In this document: positions 35,281 to 43,661 of the stretch, piece after piece
Layout: every line of letters begins with the position of its first letter
Numbering within the stretch: position 1 is the first letter of the stretch
DNA from: Bordetella pseudohinzii
GTDB taxonomy: Bacteria > Pseudomonadota > Gammaproteobacteria > Burkholderiales > Burkholderiaceae_B
Direction: 5' to 3'
Assembly: GCF_000657795.2 (NCBI RefSeq)
Contig: NZ_JHEP02000008.1
Coordinates: forward strand, 62,001 to 126,000
Length of the DNA stretch: 64,000 bases
Program-made: the position numbers and the translations under genes
Notes under the pieces: generated by a model
Told to the model about the DNA's origin: nothing
What the model saw: the letters and a program-made list of their open reading frames with translations, nothing else
Database searches by the model: none

Positions 35281-35943
35281 ATGCTGACTTCCGTTTTTGC
35301 CGGTTTGAGCATCCTGCTCATCGGCGACAGCCATCTGGCCGCGCCCGGCTATCTGATCACGACCCTGCAGGACGATCTGGTCCAGCAGGGCGCCGTCGTG
35401 CGCAGCATCGGCGTGTGCGGCAGCAATGCCGGCGACTGGCTCAAGGCCACGCCCAGCACCTGCGGCGGCGCCGAGCGCCTGAACAGCGGCAAGATCGAAT
35501 TGAAAGGCAAGGCGGCCCGCACCACGCCGGTCACCGAGCTGATCGCGGCCACCAAACCCAACCTGGTGCTGATCGTGCTGGGCGACACCATGGCCGGCTA
35601 CACCAACCCCGCCTTTCCCAAGACCTGGGCCTGGCAGCAGACGACGGCGTTGACCCAGGCCATCGCCGGCAGCGGCGCGGCCTGCGCCTGGATCGGTCCG
35701 GGCTGGGGCACCGAAGGCGGCAAGTACAACAAGAATTTTGCGCGGGTCAAGCAGGTGTCGGCCTTTCTGGGCAGCAATGTCGCGCCCTGCGCGTATATCG
35801 ATTCGACGCAGTTCTCCACGCCGGGCCAATGGCCGACCACGGACGGCCAGCACTACACCAACACGGGCTACAAGGCCTGGGGCGATGCCATCGCCAAGCA
35901 GCTGGCCAGCCTGCCCCAGGTCAAGGCGCTGCGGAAACAATGA
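35281..35943 (+). CDS. wssF: WssF-like SGNH-fold protein of cellulose acetylation
   Basis: This 220-residue protein has an SGNH layout: IGDSHL (Ser, about residue 17), VCGSNAG (oxyanion Gly/Asn), VLGDTMAG and a C-terminal TTDGQHYTNTGY with the Asp/His pair. Position and size match WssF of the Pseudomonas wss operon, which precedes the AlgF/I/J-like genes and is proposed to handle acyl groups. The strong AAGGAG site fixes the start, and there the first strand is already the catalytic one, so no signal peptide is visible. Several Cys are present. Cellular location is therefore unclear. Homology to WssF is by position and fold, not alignment. Confidence 0.7.
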   Translation: MLTSVFAGLSILLIGDSHLAAPGYLITTLQDDLVQQGAVVRSIGVCGSNAGDWLKATPSTCGGAERLNSGKIELKGKAARTTPVTELIAATKPNLVLIVLGDTMAGYTNPAFPKTWAWQQTTALTQAIAGSGAACAWIGPGWGTEGGKYNKNFARVKQVSAFLGSNVAPCAYIDSTQFSTPGQWPTTDGQHYTNTGYKAWGDAIAKQLASLPQVKALRKQ

Positions 35944-35978
35944 CGCGCGGCCAACGCGCAGCACGGAAAGGACCAGGA

Positions 35979-36647
35979 ATGACTGCTTTTCTTTGGCGTG
36001 GCCTGGCCGGTCTGTCGATCGCCCTGTCTGCCACGGGCGCCGGCGCGGCGCAGATCCAACTCTATGAAACCGGGCCGGCGGAGGATGCTTCCTTCGTGCG
36101 CTTCGTCAATGGCGGCGGCGAGCCGATGGACGTCGGCGCCAAGGGCTCGCAGGCGCGCATCAAGCTGGATGCCGCCCATCCGGCTTCGGACTTCATGCCC
36201 GTGAAGGCGGGCGCCAAGATGCAGGGCATGCTGCAGGGCGCGGGCAAGACGCGCGAGGTCGAGGTGACGGTGCGGCCGGGCGAGTTCGCCTCGGTGGTCG
36301 GCCTGCCGGACAAGGAGGGGCTGCGCGCCGTCATCGTGCGCGAGCAGCCCGAGGACTTCAATGCGCTCAAGGTATCCGTCGGCTTCTACAACCTGGACCC
36401 GGCTTGCGGGCAGGCCAGCCTGTTGGCCGTGCCGCGCAATCTGGCCTTGTTCGAGAACGTCGCCGAGGGCGGCGTGGCGCGCCGCCTGGTCAACCCGGTG
36501 GCGCTGCGCGTGCAGGCCCGTTGCGGCGGGCAGGCAGTGGGCCCGGAGCTGGACCTGGGGGCGCTGCAGGCGGGGCAGCGCCATACCGTCCTGCTGCTGC
36601 CTTCGGGGCCGCGCCTGTTGCACGCGGTAGACCAGACCGCGCGCTAG
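35979..36647 (+). CDS. wssG: AlgF-like cellulose acetylation protein (WssG)
   Basis: This 222-residue protein has a signal peptide (SIALSATGAGAAQ). A mature part of two small beta-rich halves follows: IQLYETGPAEDASFVRFVNG, then LKVSVGFYNLDPACGQ. It resembles the alginate acetylation protein AlgF. Together with the MBOAT and AlgJ/X-like proteins it should pass acetyl groups to the polymer in the periplasm. The ATG at 35979 has an AAGGACCAGGA site. It is separated from the MBOAT gene by 67 bases. Confidence 0.75.
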   Translation: MTAFLWRGLAGLSIALSATGAGAAQIQLYETGPAEDASFVRFVNGGGEPMDVGAKGSQARIKLDAAHPASDFMPVKAGAKMQGMLQGAGKTREVEVTVRPGEFASVVGLPDKEGLRAVIVREQPEDFNALKVSVGFYNLDPACGQASLLAVPRNLALFENVAEGGVARRLVNPVALRVQARCGGQAVGPELDLGALQAGQRHTVLLLPSGPRLLHAVDQTAR

Positions 36648-36714
36648 GCCGCGCAGCCGGCGGGGAAGCCTCCCCGCCCGATAACAATCCCTCCGGCCGA
36701 CCCGGCCCTAGACC

Positions 36715-38124
36715 ATGGTTTTCGCGTCCCTCGAATTCCTGACGCTGTTCCTGCCGCTGTTCCTGGCCATCTATGCCTTGACGCCGCGGCGGGCGCGCAA
36801 CTTCGTGCTCCTGGCGGGCAGCTGGTTGTTCTACAGCTGGCTCAAGCCCATCTACCTGCTGCTGCTGGTGGGCGTGACCGTGGCGGCCTGGGCCGGCGGC
36901 CTGCTGCTGGAGCAAGTCCAGGCCGGCCATCGCCGCAAGGCGCTGCTGGTGCTGCTGTTGGCGGCCAATACGGCCACGCTGTGCTGGTACAAATACGCCA
37001 ACATCCTGGTGGCGACCTTCAATGACATCGCCGGCATGGCCGGCGCCCTGCCTCTGTCATGGGAGCGGGTCGCCTTGCCGGCCGGCCTGTCCTTCTTCGT
37101 GCTGCAGGCCATCTCCTACCTGGTCGACGTCTATCGCCGGGACGTGCGCGCAGAGCGCAACTTCATTGATTTCGCGGCCTACAAAGCCATGTTCGGGCAG
37201 CTGATCGCCGGCCCCATCATCCGCTGGGCCTGGGTGGAAAAAGAGATCGCCCACCGCAGCATGGACTGGCAGAACTTCTGCCTGGGCGCGCGCCGTTTCA
37301 TGGTGGGCATGAGCATGAAGGTGCTGGTGGCCGATACGCTGGCGCCGGTGGTCGACGCCGCCTTCGCCTTGCCCGCGCCGACGCTGGCCGATGCCTGGAT
37401 AGGCTGCGGCGCCTACACCCTGCAGCTGTTCTTCGACTTCGCCGGCTATAGCGCCATGGCCATCGGCCTGGGCCTGATGATGGGCTTTCACCTGCCGGAG
37501 AACTTCAACCATCCTTATCTGGCGCGCAGCATCCAGGACTTTTGGCGGCGCTGGCATCTGTCCTTGTCCAGCTGGATACGCGACTATCTCTACATTCCCA
37601 TGGGCGGCAGCCGCCTGGGCGTCTGGAAAACCTATCGCAACCTGCTGCTGACCATGGGCATCGCCGGGCTGTGGCATGGCGGCGAAAGCTGGAACTTCCT
37701 GCTCTGGGGGCTGGCCCACGGCCTGGCCCTGGCCTTGGCGCGCGCCTGGGGCGGCAGCGGCCTGCCCGCGCCGCCCGGCTGGCTGTCGCGGCTGGCGACG
37801 CTGCTGTTCGTGATGCTGGCCTGGACGATCTTCCGCGCCGCCGACTTCCATGCCGCCCTGGCCATGTATCGCGGCCAGTTCGGCCTGAACGGCATCGCCC
37901 TGGGCGACAGCCTGGCCTATGTGCTGCGGCCCACGCATGCGCTGGCCGCGGCGCTGGGCGTGGTCTGCGTCATTCTGCCCGCGCTGCGGCCCGGGTGGAC
38001 GCGCCGGCCGGCGGGCCGGCTGCGCGCGGCCTGCAGCGCGCTCTGGCCGGTGGCCGGTTTCTTGTTGGCCTATGCCCTGATCGCCGCGCGCGGCGCGGTG
38101 CCTTTCCTCTATTTCCAGTTCTGA
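36715..38124 (+). CDS. wssH: MBOAT O-acyltransferase, AlgI-like (WssH)
   Basis: This 469-residue MBOAT-family membrane protein has about eleven hydrophobic segments. The family core is explicit: WHLSLSSWIRDYLYIPMGGS, then GIAGLWHGGESWNFLLWGLA, containing the catalytic His. It moves acetyl groups from a cytoplasmic donor across the inner membrane for use on the exported glucan, as AlgI does for alginate. It lies 67 bases downstream of the AlgF-like gene and 4 bases before the AlgJ/X-like gene. Confidence 0.9.
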   Translation: MVFASLEFLTLFLPLFLAIYALTPRRARNFVLLAGSWLFYSWLKPIYLLLLVGVTVAAWAGGLLLEQVQAGHRRKALLVLLLAANTATLCWYKYANILVATFNDIAGMAGALPLSWERVALPAGLSFFVLQAISYLVDVYRRDVRAERNFIDFAAYKAMFGQLIAGPIIRWAWVEKEIAHRSMDWQNFCLGARRFMVGMSMKVLVADTLAPVVDAAFALPAPTLADAWIGCGAYTLQLFFDFAGYSAMAIGLGLMMGFHLPENFNHPYLARSIQDFWRRWHLSLSSWIRDYLYIPMGGSRLGVWKTYRNLLLTMGIAGLWHGGESWNFLLWGLAHGLALALARAWGGSGLPAPPGWLSRLATLLFVMLAWTIFRAADFHAALAMYRGQFGLNGIALGDSLAYVLRPTHALAAALGVVCVILPALRPGWTRRPAGRLRAACSALWPVAGFLLAYALIAARGAVPFLYFQF

Positions 38125-38128
38125 ACCG

Positions 38129-39271
38129 ATGAGCGCCCCTCACGATACGCCGGCCGCGCCTCCCGTCGTCCATGCCACGGCCGCCCATCGCCGCGCCAGC
38201 CGGCTCGCGGGCGTGGCGCTGATCCTGTTCATGGCCGGCGCGGCCCTGAGCAACGGCTGGTGGAGCCTGCGGCATGAGGTGCTGCCGCAAGACCGCTCGG
38301 TGGCGCGCCTGCTCGACGGCGGCGTGACGCATGATCTTTCGCTGCGCCTGGCCGACATGAGCTTCAGCACCGAAGCCGCCCGCCTGCAGCGCGGGTTGGG
38401 CTGGCTTACCCTGCGCGACCTGGGGCCGCGCGTGCGCCGCGGCTGCGCCGGTTGGCTTTTTTTGGGCGATGAGCTGCAGCCGCATCCCGGCGCCGACCAG
38501 AACCAGGCCGAGCGGGCCCGCATCGTGGCCGCCGTGCGCGGCGCGCTGGCCGCCCGCGGCATCGAACTGCTGGTGGCGGTGGTGCCGGACAAAAGCCGTA
38601 TCGAAGCCCAAGGCCTGTGCGGCCTGCATCGCCCGGCGTCCTTTCAGGACCGGCAATCGCGCTGGGTCGGCATCCTGCGCGCCCAGGGCGTGCGCGCCGT
38701 GGACCTGAGCGCGGCGCTGGGCGCGGTCGGGCAGGGCGCTTTCTATCGCAATGACACGCATTGGAACGAAGCCGGGGCGGGCGCCGCGGCGCGCGCCATT
38801 GCCGAACAAGTGCGCGCCAGCGGCGTGCCCTTGCAAGCGCCGCAGCGCTGGCGCGTGACGGCCGAGCCGCCGGCGCCCCGGCCCGGCGACCTGGTCAGGC
38901 TGGCTGGCGTGGACTGGTTGCCGCTGGCGCTGCAGCCCAGTCCGGAAATCGTCGCCTTGCACCGCTACACGCCCGAGGCCGCCGCCCCGGCCCAGGACGC
39001 CGACGACCTGTTCGGCGACAGCGCCCTGCCCACCCTGGCCCTGGTGGGCACCTCCTTCGCGCGCACCTCGGAATTCCTGCCCCAGCTGTCGCAGCAACTG
39101 GGCGTGGCCATCGGCAACTTCGCCCGCGACGGCGGCAAATTCGGCGGCGCCTTGCAGGCTTATTTCAAGAGCCCGGCCTGGAAACAAAGCCCGCCGCGCC
39201 TGCTGATCTGGGAAGTGGACGAGCGCGACCTGGGCACGCCGCTGACCGACGAGGACAGGATAAAGCCCTAG
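38129..39271 (+). CDS. wssI: AlgJ/AlgX-like SGNH acetyltransferase (WssI)
   Basis: This 380-residue protein has an N-terminal membrane anchor (LAGVALILFMAGAALSNGWW) and a periplasmic AlgX/J-type SGNH domain. The key motifs are VVPDKSR, RNDTHWNEAG (Asp and His) and LALVGTSFARTS (nucleophile Ser). It is the likely transferase that puts acetyl groups on cellulose. It closes the operon; the next gene is convergent, 39 bases on. No obvious terminator with a T-run is seen in between. Confidence 0.85.
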   Translation: MSAPHDTPAAPPVVHATAAHRRASRLAGVALILFMAGAALSNGWWSLRHEVLPQDRSVARLLDGGVTHDLSLRLADMSFSTEAARLQRGLGWLTLRDLGPRVRRGCAGWLFLGDELQPHPGADQNQAERARIVAAVRGALAARGIELLVAVVPDKSRIEAQGLCGLHRPASFQDRQSRWVGILRAQGVRAVDLSAALGAVGQGAFYRNDTHWNEAGAGAAARAIAEQVRASGVPLQAPQRWRVTAEPPAPRPGDLVRLAGVDWLPLALQPSPEIVALHRYTPEAAAPAQDADDLFGDSALPTLALVGTSFARTSEFLPQLSQQLGVAIGNFARDGGKFGGALQAYFKSPAWKQSPPRLLIWEVDERDLGTPLTDEDRIKP

Positions 39272-39310
39272 GCACGGGTATCAGACACCTGATCGTGGCC
39301 ATGCGGTCCC

Positions 39311-39760
39311 TCAGACCACCTTGACCATGAACACGCTGTGCGGGTCGGGCCGGTAGTCGCCGAAAGGCGGGCATTCGGTGTAGCCCTGGCGGCGGTAGAA
39401 GGCCAGGGCCTCGGCCTGGCGGGCGCCGGTTTCGAGGTGGATGCGGCGGATGCCGGCGTCGGCCGCGGCCGTTTGCAGGCGGGCCAGGAGCGCCTGGGCC
39501 ACGCCCTGCCCGCGCGCGGCCGGGCGCACATACATGCGCTTGAGTTCGGCGTAGCCGCTGTTGAGCTGGATGCCGCCGCAACCCAGGGCCTGGCCGGCCT
39601 CGTCGCGCGCCACCAGAAAGACGACGCCGGGGCTGCACAAGGCGTCGAGGTCCACGCCATGATGGCTTTCGGGCGGCGACAGCGGGATCTGGTAGGCGTC
39701 GAGTTCTGCGATGAGCGCGGCGACGTCGGGCGTGCGCGCGTTTTCGGGCGAGATATTCAT
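39311..39760 (-). CDS. GNAT-family N-acetyltransferase
   Basis: This 149-residue GNAT protein has the acetyl-CoA motif VRPAARGQGVAQALLARL, a preceding ELKRMYV strand and the C-terminal EALAFYRRQGYTECPPFGDY. Small stand-alone members acetylate metabolites, antibiotics or peptides; nothing here shows the substrate. The start at 39760 precedes the first good domain sequence; a longer frame from 39838 adds an unlikely Arg/Pro leader. It is transcribed alone, convergent with the cellulose operon. Confidence 0.85.
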   Translation of the reverse strand: MNISPENARTPDVAALIAELDAYQIPLSPPESHHGVDLDALCSPGVVFLVARDEAGQALGCGGIQLNSGYAELKRMYVRPAARGQGVAQALLARLQTAAADAGIRRIHLETGARQAEALAFYRRQGYTECPPFGDYRPDPHSVFMVKVV

Positions 39761-39997
39761 GTCGGAGCGTCGTGGACGGGCAAGCCGCCGATCCTCGCAC
39801 GGCGGCATGGGCCGGTCAATCCGCGCGGCCGGCAGCATCTAGGCGCCGCGGTCCTGGTCCAGGCGCCAGCCCCGATGAGGCGCGCGAACTGCCGGCTTTA
39901 CGCGGTTGGCGCCGGCGGCCGTCCTTGAGCGAGACGGTGGACGCCGCTAGCCCTTCGTCCTGGCGCCGGGACGGAGGGCCTGCGGTGTGGCGGGACC

Positions 39998-40306
39998 TCA
40001 GTCGGGCAGCTCCACCCAGACCTGGCCTTCGGCCATCTTGACCGGATAGACGGGCAGCGGCTCGCGCGCCGGCCCCTCGAGCACCTCGCCGGTCTTCACA
40101 TCGAAGACCGCCTGGTGCAAGGGGCATTCGATACAGCCGTCTTCAAGGTAGCCGTCCGTCATATAGGCATGCTGGTGCGTACAGATGTTGCCGGTGGCGA
40201 AGACGGCGTCGCCCACTTTGCACAAGGCGATATCGCGTCCGGCGATTTCGACGCCCAGCATGGTTTTGCCGTTCAGGTCGGCCGATGCGGCGGGATGCCA
40301 CGTCAT
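39998..40306 (-). CDS. Rieske [2Fe-2S] ferredoxin component of a ring-hydroxylating oxygenase
   Basis: This 102-residue ferredoxin carries CTH (Cys42/His44) and CPLH (Cys61/His64), the complete Rieske cluster, in a compact fold of the BphF/naphthalene dioxygenase ferredoxin type. It should carry electrons from the FAD ferredoxin reductase (at 49581) to the Rieske oxygenase (at 42519). It follows the LysR regulator on the same strand after 41 bases, so the electron carrier is transcribed apart from its oxygenase. A GGAGAA site supports the start at 40306. The 237 bases after it hold no gene and only weak hairpins. Confidence 0.9.
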   Translation of the reverse strand: MTWHPAASADLNGKTMLGVEIAGRDIALCKVGDAVFATGNICTHQHAYMTDGYLEDGCIECPLHQAVFDVKTGEVLEGPAREPLPVYPVKMAEGQVWVELPD

Positions 40307-40347
40307 GTTGCGGTTCTCCAGTGGTGTGTAGAAAAAAGTGTGGGAAA

Positions 40348-41337
40348 TCAGCGGGGTTCGGAGAGTTCGACGGCATAGATGCGGGCCTCGATGGGCTTGG
40401 CCGCCGTCACTTCCTGCATCACCCGGGCGAAAGCCTGTTCGGCGCGCGAGAGCTGCGCCTTGGGATTGCTGACCAGATAGACGTCGATGGGCGTTGGATG
40501 CTCGAAAGGCGGCAGTCGCCACAGCTGGCCATCGCGCACATCGCGCGCGGCCACGTGCAGGGGCAGGGCGCCCACGCCCATGCCGGCCAGGACCATGCGG
40601 CGCACTTCTTCCAGATGGTCCGATATGCCGCGGAAAGGCATGGCGAGCCTGGCCTGGCGGTACATGCCGTTGATGGTCTGCAGCACCTCCGAGTTGGCCA
40701 CCACCTTGAACGACACCGCATTGTGGCCGGCCAGATCGTCGAGCGTGAGGCCGCGCTTGCCGAACAGGGGATGGCGCGGGCCGCAGAACAGGCCGAAGTA
40801 CTCCTGGTAGAGGTGGAAGTACTCAAGCTCGGCCACCTTGCTGCAGGCCAGCGACACGCCGACGTTGATGGACCGGTTGAGCAGCGATTCGATGAGCGCC
40901 GAACTGGGCTGCAGGCAGATATCCAGCGTGACCTGCGGATAGCGCTCATGAAAGGCCGCCAGCGTGTCGTCGATGATGTCGCTGACGATGTGGCTGGCCA
41001 TGTGCAGCTGCAGCGTGCCGGCGATGGCCGAAGGGTCTTCGCCGATCAGGCCGGGGATGTTGCGGATGGTGTGGAAGATCTCGCGGCATTCGCGATGCAG
41101 CAGGGCGCCGGTTTCCGAGAGGCTGAAGCGGGTGGAGCTGCGCTGCACCAGCTGCGTGCCCATGGTCTCCTCCAGGCGCTTGAGCGCGGCGCTGACCGCG
41201 GGCTGGGTGCGCCCCAGGATGTCCGCCGCCGCCGAGATGCCCTGCGCCTCGGCGATCACCAGAAAAGTGCGCAACAGGTTCCAGTCCAGGCTGCGGGCCA
41301 GCGAGCTTTCGGTCAGGAGTTTGGAGACGGGTTGCAT
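40348..41337 (-). CDS. LysR-family transcriptional regulator
   Basis: This 329-residue regulator has the LysR helix-turn-helix (GISAAADILGRTQPAVSAAL) and a periplasmic-binding-type effector domain. It is divergent from the catabolic operon and most likely senses that pathway's substrate. A farther in-frame start at 41388 would run through the AT-rich operator region, so 41337 is preferred. Downstream on the same strand lies the Rieske ferredoxin. Three dyads between the divergent genes are its probable sites. Confidence 0.85.
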   Translation of the reverse strand: MQPVSKLLTESSLARSLDWNLLRTFLVIAEAQGISAAADILGRTQPAVSAALKRLEETMGTQLVQRSSTRFSLSETGALLHRECREIFHTIRNIPGLIGEDPSAIAGTLQLHMASHIVSDIIDDTLAAFHERYPQVTLDICLQPSSALIESLLNRSINVGVSLACSKVAELEYFHLYQEYFGLFCGPRHPLFGKRGLTLDDLAGHNAVSFKVVANSEVLQTINGMYRQARLAMPFRGISDHLEEVRRMVLAGMGVGALPLHVAARDVRDGQLWRLPPFEHPTPIDVYLVSNPKAQLSRAEQAFARVMQEVTAAKPIEARIYAVELSEPR

Positions 41338-41352
41338 CGGCGTTCTAGCTCT

Positions 41353-41394
41353 ATAAACTGTATTTATGATTGGATAATCAAAATCCATTTGATT
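41353..41394. promoter_or_regulatory. Overlapping dyads: probable LysR operator between divergent catabolic genes
   Basis: Three perfect inverted repeats sit side by side in the AT-rich divergent promoter region. They are ATAAA-n5-TTTAT (41353-41367), GATT-n4-AATC (41368-41379) and AATCAAA-n5-TTTGATT (41376-41394). The first and third have half-sites one helical turn apart, as LysR recognition and activation sites often do. The positions suit control of both the regulator (start 41337) and the operon (start 41453). Confidence 0.55.
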
Positions 41395-41452
41395 TATACG
41401 ACACGCTACCGGAACATGCGCATCGGGTCAACGATTCAATGGAAGCGCCGCG

Positions 41453-42496
41453 ATGCATGTGGTTTACGCCGATCAACAGCAGCAACATCAGCCCGAGCAT
41501 TTCATGGTGGCCGGCCGCGTGCGGCCCAATCCCGATGTCCCGGCGCGCCTGGCCGGCCTGCGCGAAGGCGTGGCGGCCATGGGCTATGCCATCCATGCGC
41601 CCGAGGACTTCGGCCTGCAATACCTGAGCCGCGTGCATACGGCTCGGTATCTGGATTTTCTTGAGCACGCGCATGCCTTGTGGTCGCGGCTGCCCAATGC
41701 CGGCCCCGAAGTCGTTCCCAATGCCCATCCCCGCCGGCCAGACGCGCCTTACCCGCAAGGCATCGTCGGGCGCGCGGGCTTTCATATGTACGACCTGGCC
41801 TGCGCGATCGGTCCGCACACCTGGCAGGCCATGCGGTGGGGCGCCAACAGCGCGGCCAGCGCCGCGCGCGGCGTGGCCCAGGGCCGGCTGGACGCGGCCT
41901 ATGCCCTGTGCCGCTCGCCGGGCCATCACGCCGGTCCTGAATACGCCGGCGGCTTCTGCTATCTGAACGGGACGGCGGTGGCCGCCGAAGTGCTGCGCGA
42001 GCGCTATGACCGCGTGGCCATCATCGACGTCGATGTGCATCACGGCAATGGCACGCAGGATATTTTCTATGCGCGCGGCGACGTTCTCACCATTTCGCTG
42101 CATGGCGACACCGCCGAGTTCTACCCCTTCTATTGGGGCAGCGCCGGGGAGCGCGGCCAGGGCGAAGGCGAGGGCGCCAATCTCAATATTCCGCTGGCGC
42201 GCGGCACGGCCGACGCCGCCTATCTGGCGCAGCTGTCGGCGGCGCTGGAGCGGGCCTCGCAATGGGGCGCCCAGGCCCTGGTGGTGGCCCTGGGCTTTGA
42301 CGGCTATGAGCGCGATCCGCTGGCCTGGCTGTCCATCAGCACCGAAGGCTTCGGGCGCATCGCTCAGGCGCTGGCCGGCCTGGGCCTGCCCACCGTGCTG
42401 GTTCAGGAGGGCGGCTATATGTGCGAAGACCTCGCCGCCAATCTGCGCAGTTTCATGACGAATTTTGAAGCCGCCCACCGTGTGGCGCGGGGTTGA
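41453..42496 (+). CDS. HDAC-superfamily zinc amidohydrolase (acetylpolyamine amidohydrolase-like)
   Basis: This 347-residue class II HDAC-fold enzyme has every zinc and catalytic residue: HH (158-159, SPGHHA), Asp194 and His196 in DVDVHHGNG, Asp283 in GFDGYERDPL and Tyr322 in QEGGYM. Bacterial members remove acyl groups from polyamines or other small amines or amides. As first gene of an aromatic-oxygenase operon it likely hydrolyses an N-acyl or amide bond of the substrate or of a ring-cleavage product. The ATG at 41453 has a GGAAG site. It is 22 bases before the oxygenase gene. Confidence 0.88.
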   Translation: MHVVYADQQQQHQPEHFMVAGRVRPNPDVPARLAGLREGVAAMGYAIHAPEDFGLQYLSRVHTARYLDFLEHAHALWSRLPNAGPEVVPNAHPRRPDAPYPQGIVGRAGFHMYDLACAIGPHTWQAMRWGANSAASAARGVAQGRLDAAYALCRSPGHHAGPEYAGGFCYLNGTAVAAEVLRERYDRVAIIDVDVHHGNGTQDIFYARGDVLTISLHGDTAEFYPFYWGSAGERGQGEGEGANLNIPLARGTADAAYLAQLSAALERASQWGAQALVVALGFDGYERDPLAWLSISTEGFGRIAQALAGLGLPTVLVQEGGYMCEDLAANLRSFMTNFEAAHRVARG

Positions 42497-42518
42497 CATC
42501 AATCAAGGGGTGAACACC

Positions 42519-43661
42519 ATGGCAGTCAAGGAAGTAGCGGTACGCATGTTCGACAAGACCTTCCGCGAGGTGACCCAGGCGTCGCATTCGCCGGGCTTCA
42601 TCTACAACGACCCGGACGTGCTGGCGCGCGAAGAGGAGGAGATCTTCCGCCGCGACTGGCTCTGCCTGGCGCGCGAGGACGAGCTGGCCAAGCCGGGCGA
42701 CTACATGGCCTTGCGCGTGCTGCGCGATCCGGTGCTGCTGTGCCGCGACGAGACCGGCACCGTGCGCGCCTACGCCAATATGTGCCTGCACCGGGGCGTG
42801 GAGATCGCCACCGGCAAGGGCAATGCCGAGGAGTTCACCTGTCCTTACCACGGCTGGCTCTACGGCCTGGATGGCGCGCTCAAGGGCGCTTCGTATATGC
42901 GCGACGCCGAGGATTTCGACCGCAAGAACTGCCGCCTGCCCGAACTGAGCGTGGGCCTGTGGGGCGGCTTCATCTTCGTGTCGCTGGCCAAGGAGCCCGT
43001 GCCCTTCGCCGACTTCATCCGCGACTTCGACGAGAAGTTCGGCTATATCCAGACTGGCCAGCTGAAGGTGGGCCTGCGCGTGGATGCCGAGCTCAAGTGC
43101 AACTGGAAGCTGATGGTGGAGAACTTCATCGACTTCTACCATGTGGGCGTGCTGCACAAGGATTCCATCGGCCGCTTCATGAAGACGGTGGACCTGCCCT
43201 ATGACCTGCGCGCCAACGGCCAGGTCTTCATCGACGAGTACGACGCCGGCACGCTGTCCAAGTCCGGGGACCTGACTTCGCGGCGCATCCCGGCGCTGGA
43301 AGGCAAGTCCGACCGCTATTCGGCCACCGGGCTGTTGAGCCCCAACCTGAATTTCTTCGTGCGCCCTGACTACATTTCGGTCTATACGAGCTGGCCCACC
43401 GGACCGGAGACCATGCGCCTGTCGGGCATGGTGCTGTGGATGCCCGAGACGGTGGACGGTCCGCAGCGCGACCGCGTGGTGGGCGAGTTCAAGGAAATGC
43501 TGGACAAGGTGCTGGCCGAGGACTTCTCCATGGTCGAGTCGCTGCAGAACGTCACGCGCGCGGCCTCCTTCGTGCCGGGTCGCATGTCGCGCCTGGAGAA
43601 GGGCGTGCAGCACTATATCAAGCACAATCTGGAGCGCCTGTTCGGCGCCGCCGAGGCCTGA
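42519..43661 (+). CDS. Rieske non-haem iron aromatic oxygenase, alpha subunit
   Basis: This 380-residue oxygenase has the Rieske motif CLH (Cys89/His91) and CPYH (Cys108/His111). The iron and bridging residues follow as Glu201-x3-Asp205-x2-His208-x4-His213 (ENFIDFYHVGVLH). It is an alpha-only oxygenase by length; no beta subunit gene is present. It should hydroxylate or demethylate an aromatic ring using the ferredoxin at 39998 and the reductase at 49581. The start at 42519 has a CAAGGGG site. Substrate is not predictable from sequence alone. Confidence 0.92.
   Translation: MAVKEVAVRMFDKTFREVTQASHSPGFIYNDPDVLAREEEEIFRRDWLCLAREDELAKPGDYMALRVLRDPVLLCRDETGTVRAYANMCLHRGVEIATGKGNAEEFTCPYHGWLYGLDGALKGASYMRDAEDFDRKNCRLPELSVGLWGGFIFVSLAKEPVPFADFIRDFDEKFGYIQTGQLKVGLRVDAELKCNWKLMVENFIDFYHVGVLHKDSIGRFMKTVDLPYDLRANGQVFIDEYDAGTLSKSGDLTSRRIPALEGKSDRYSATGLLSPNLNFFVRPDYISVYTSWPTGPETMRLSGMVLWMPETVDGPQRDRVVGEFKEMLDKVLAEDFSMVESLQNVTRAASFVPGRMSRLEKGVQHYIKHNLERLFGAAEA

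Noticed and set aside
41338-41388. Longer LysR start at 41388
   Set aside because: It would put the operator-like dyads and AT-rich promoter DNA inside the coding region; the 41337 start fits normal LysR length.
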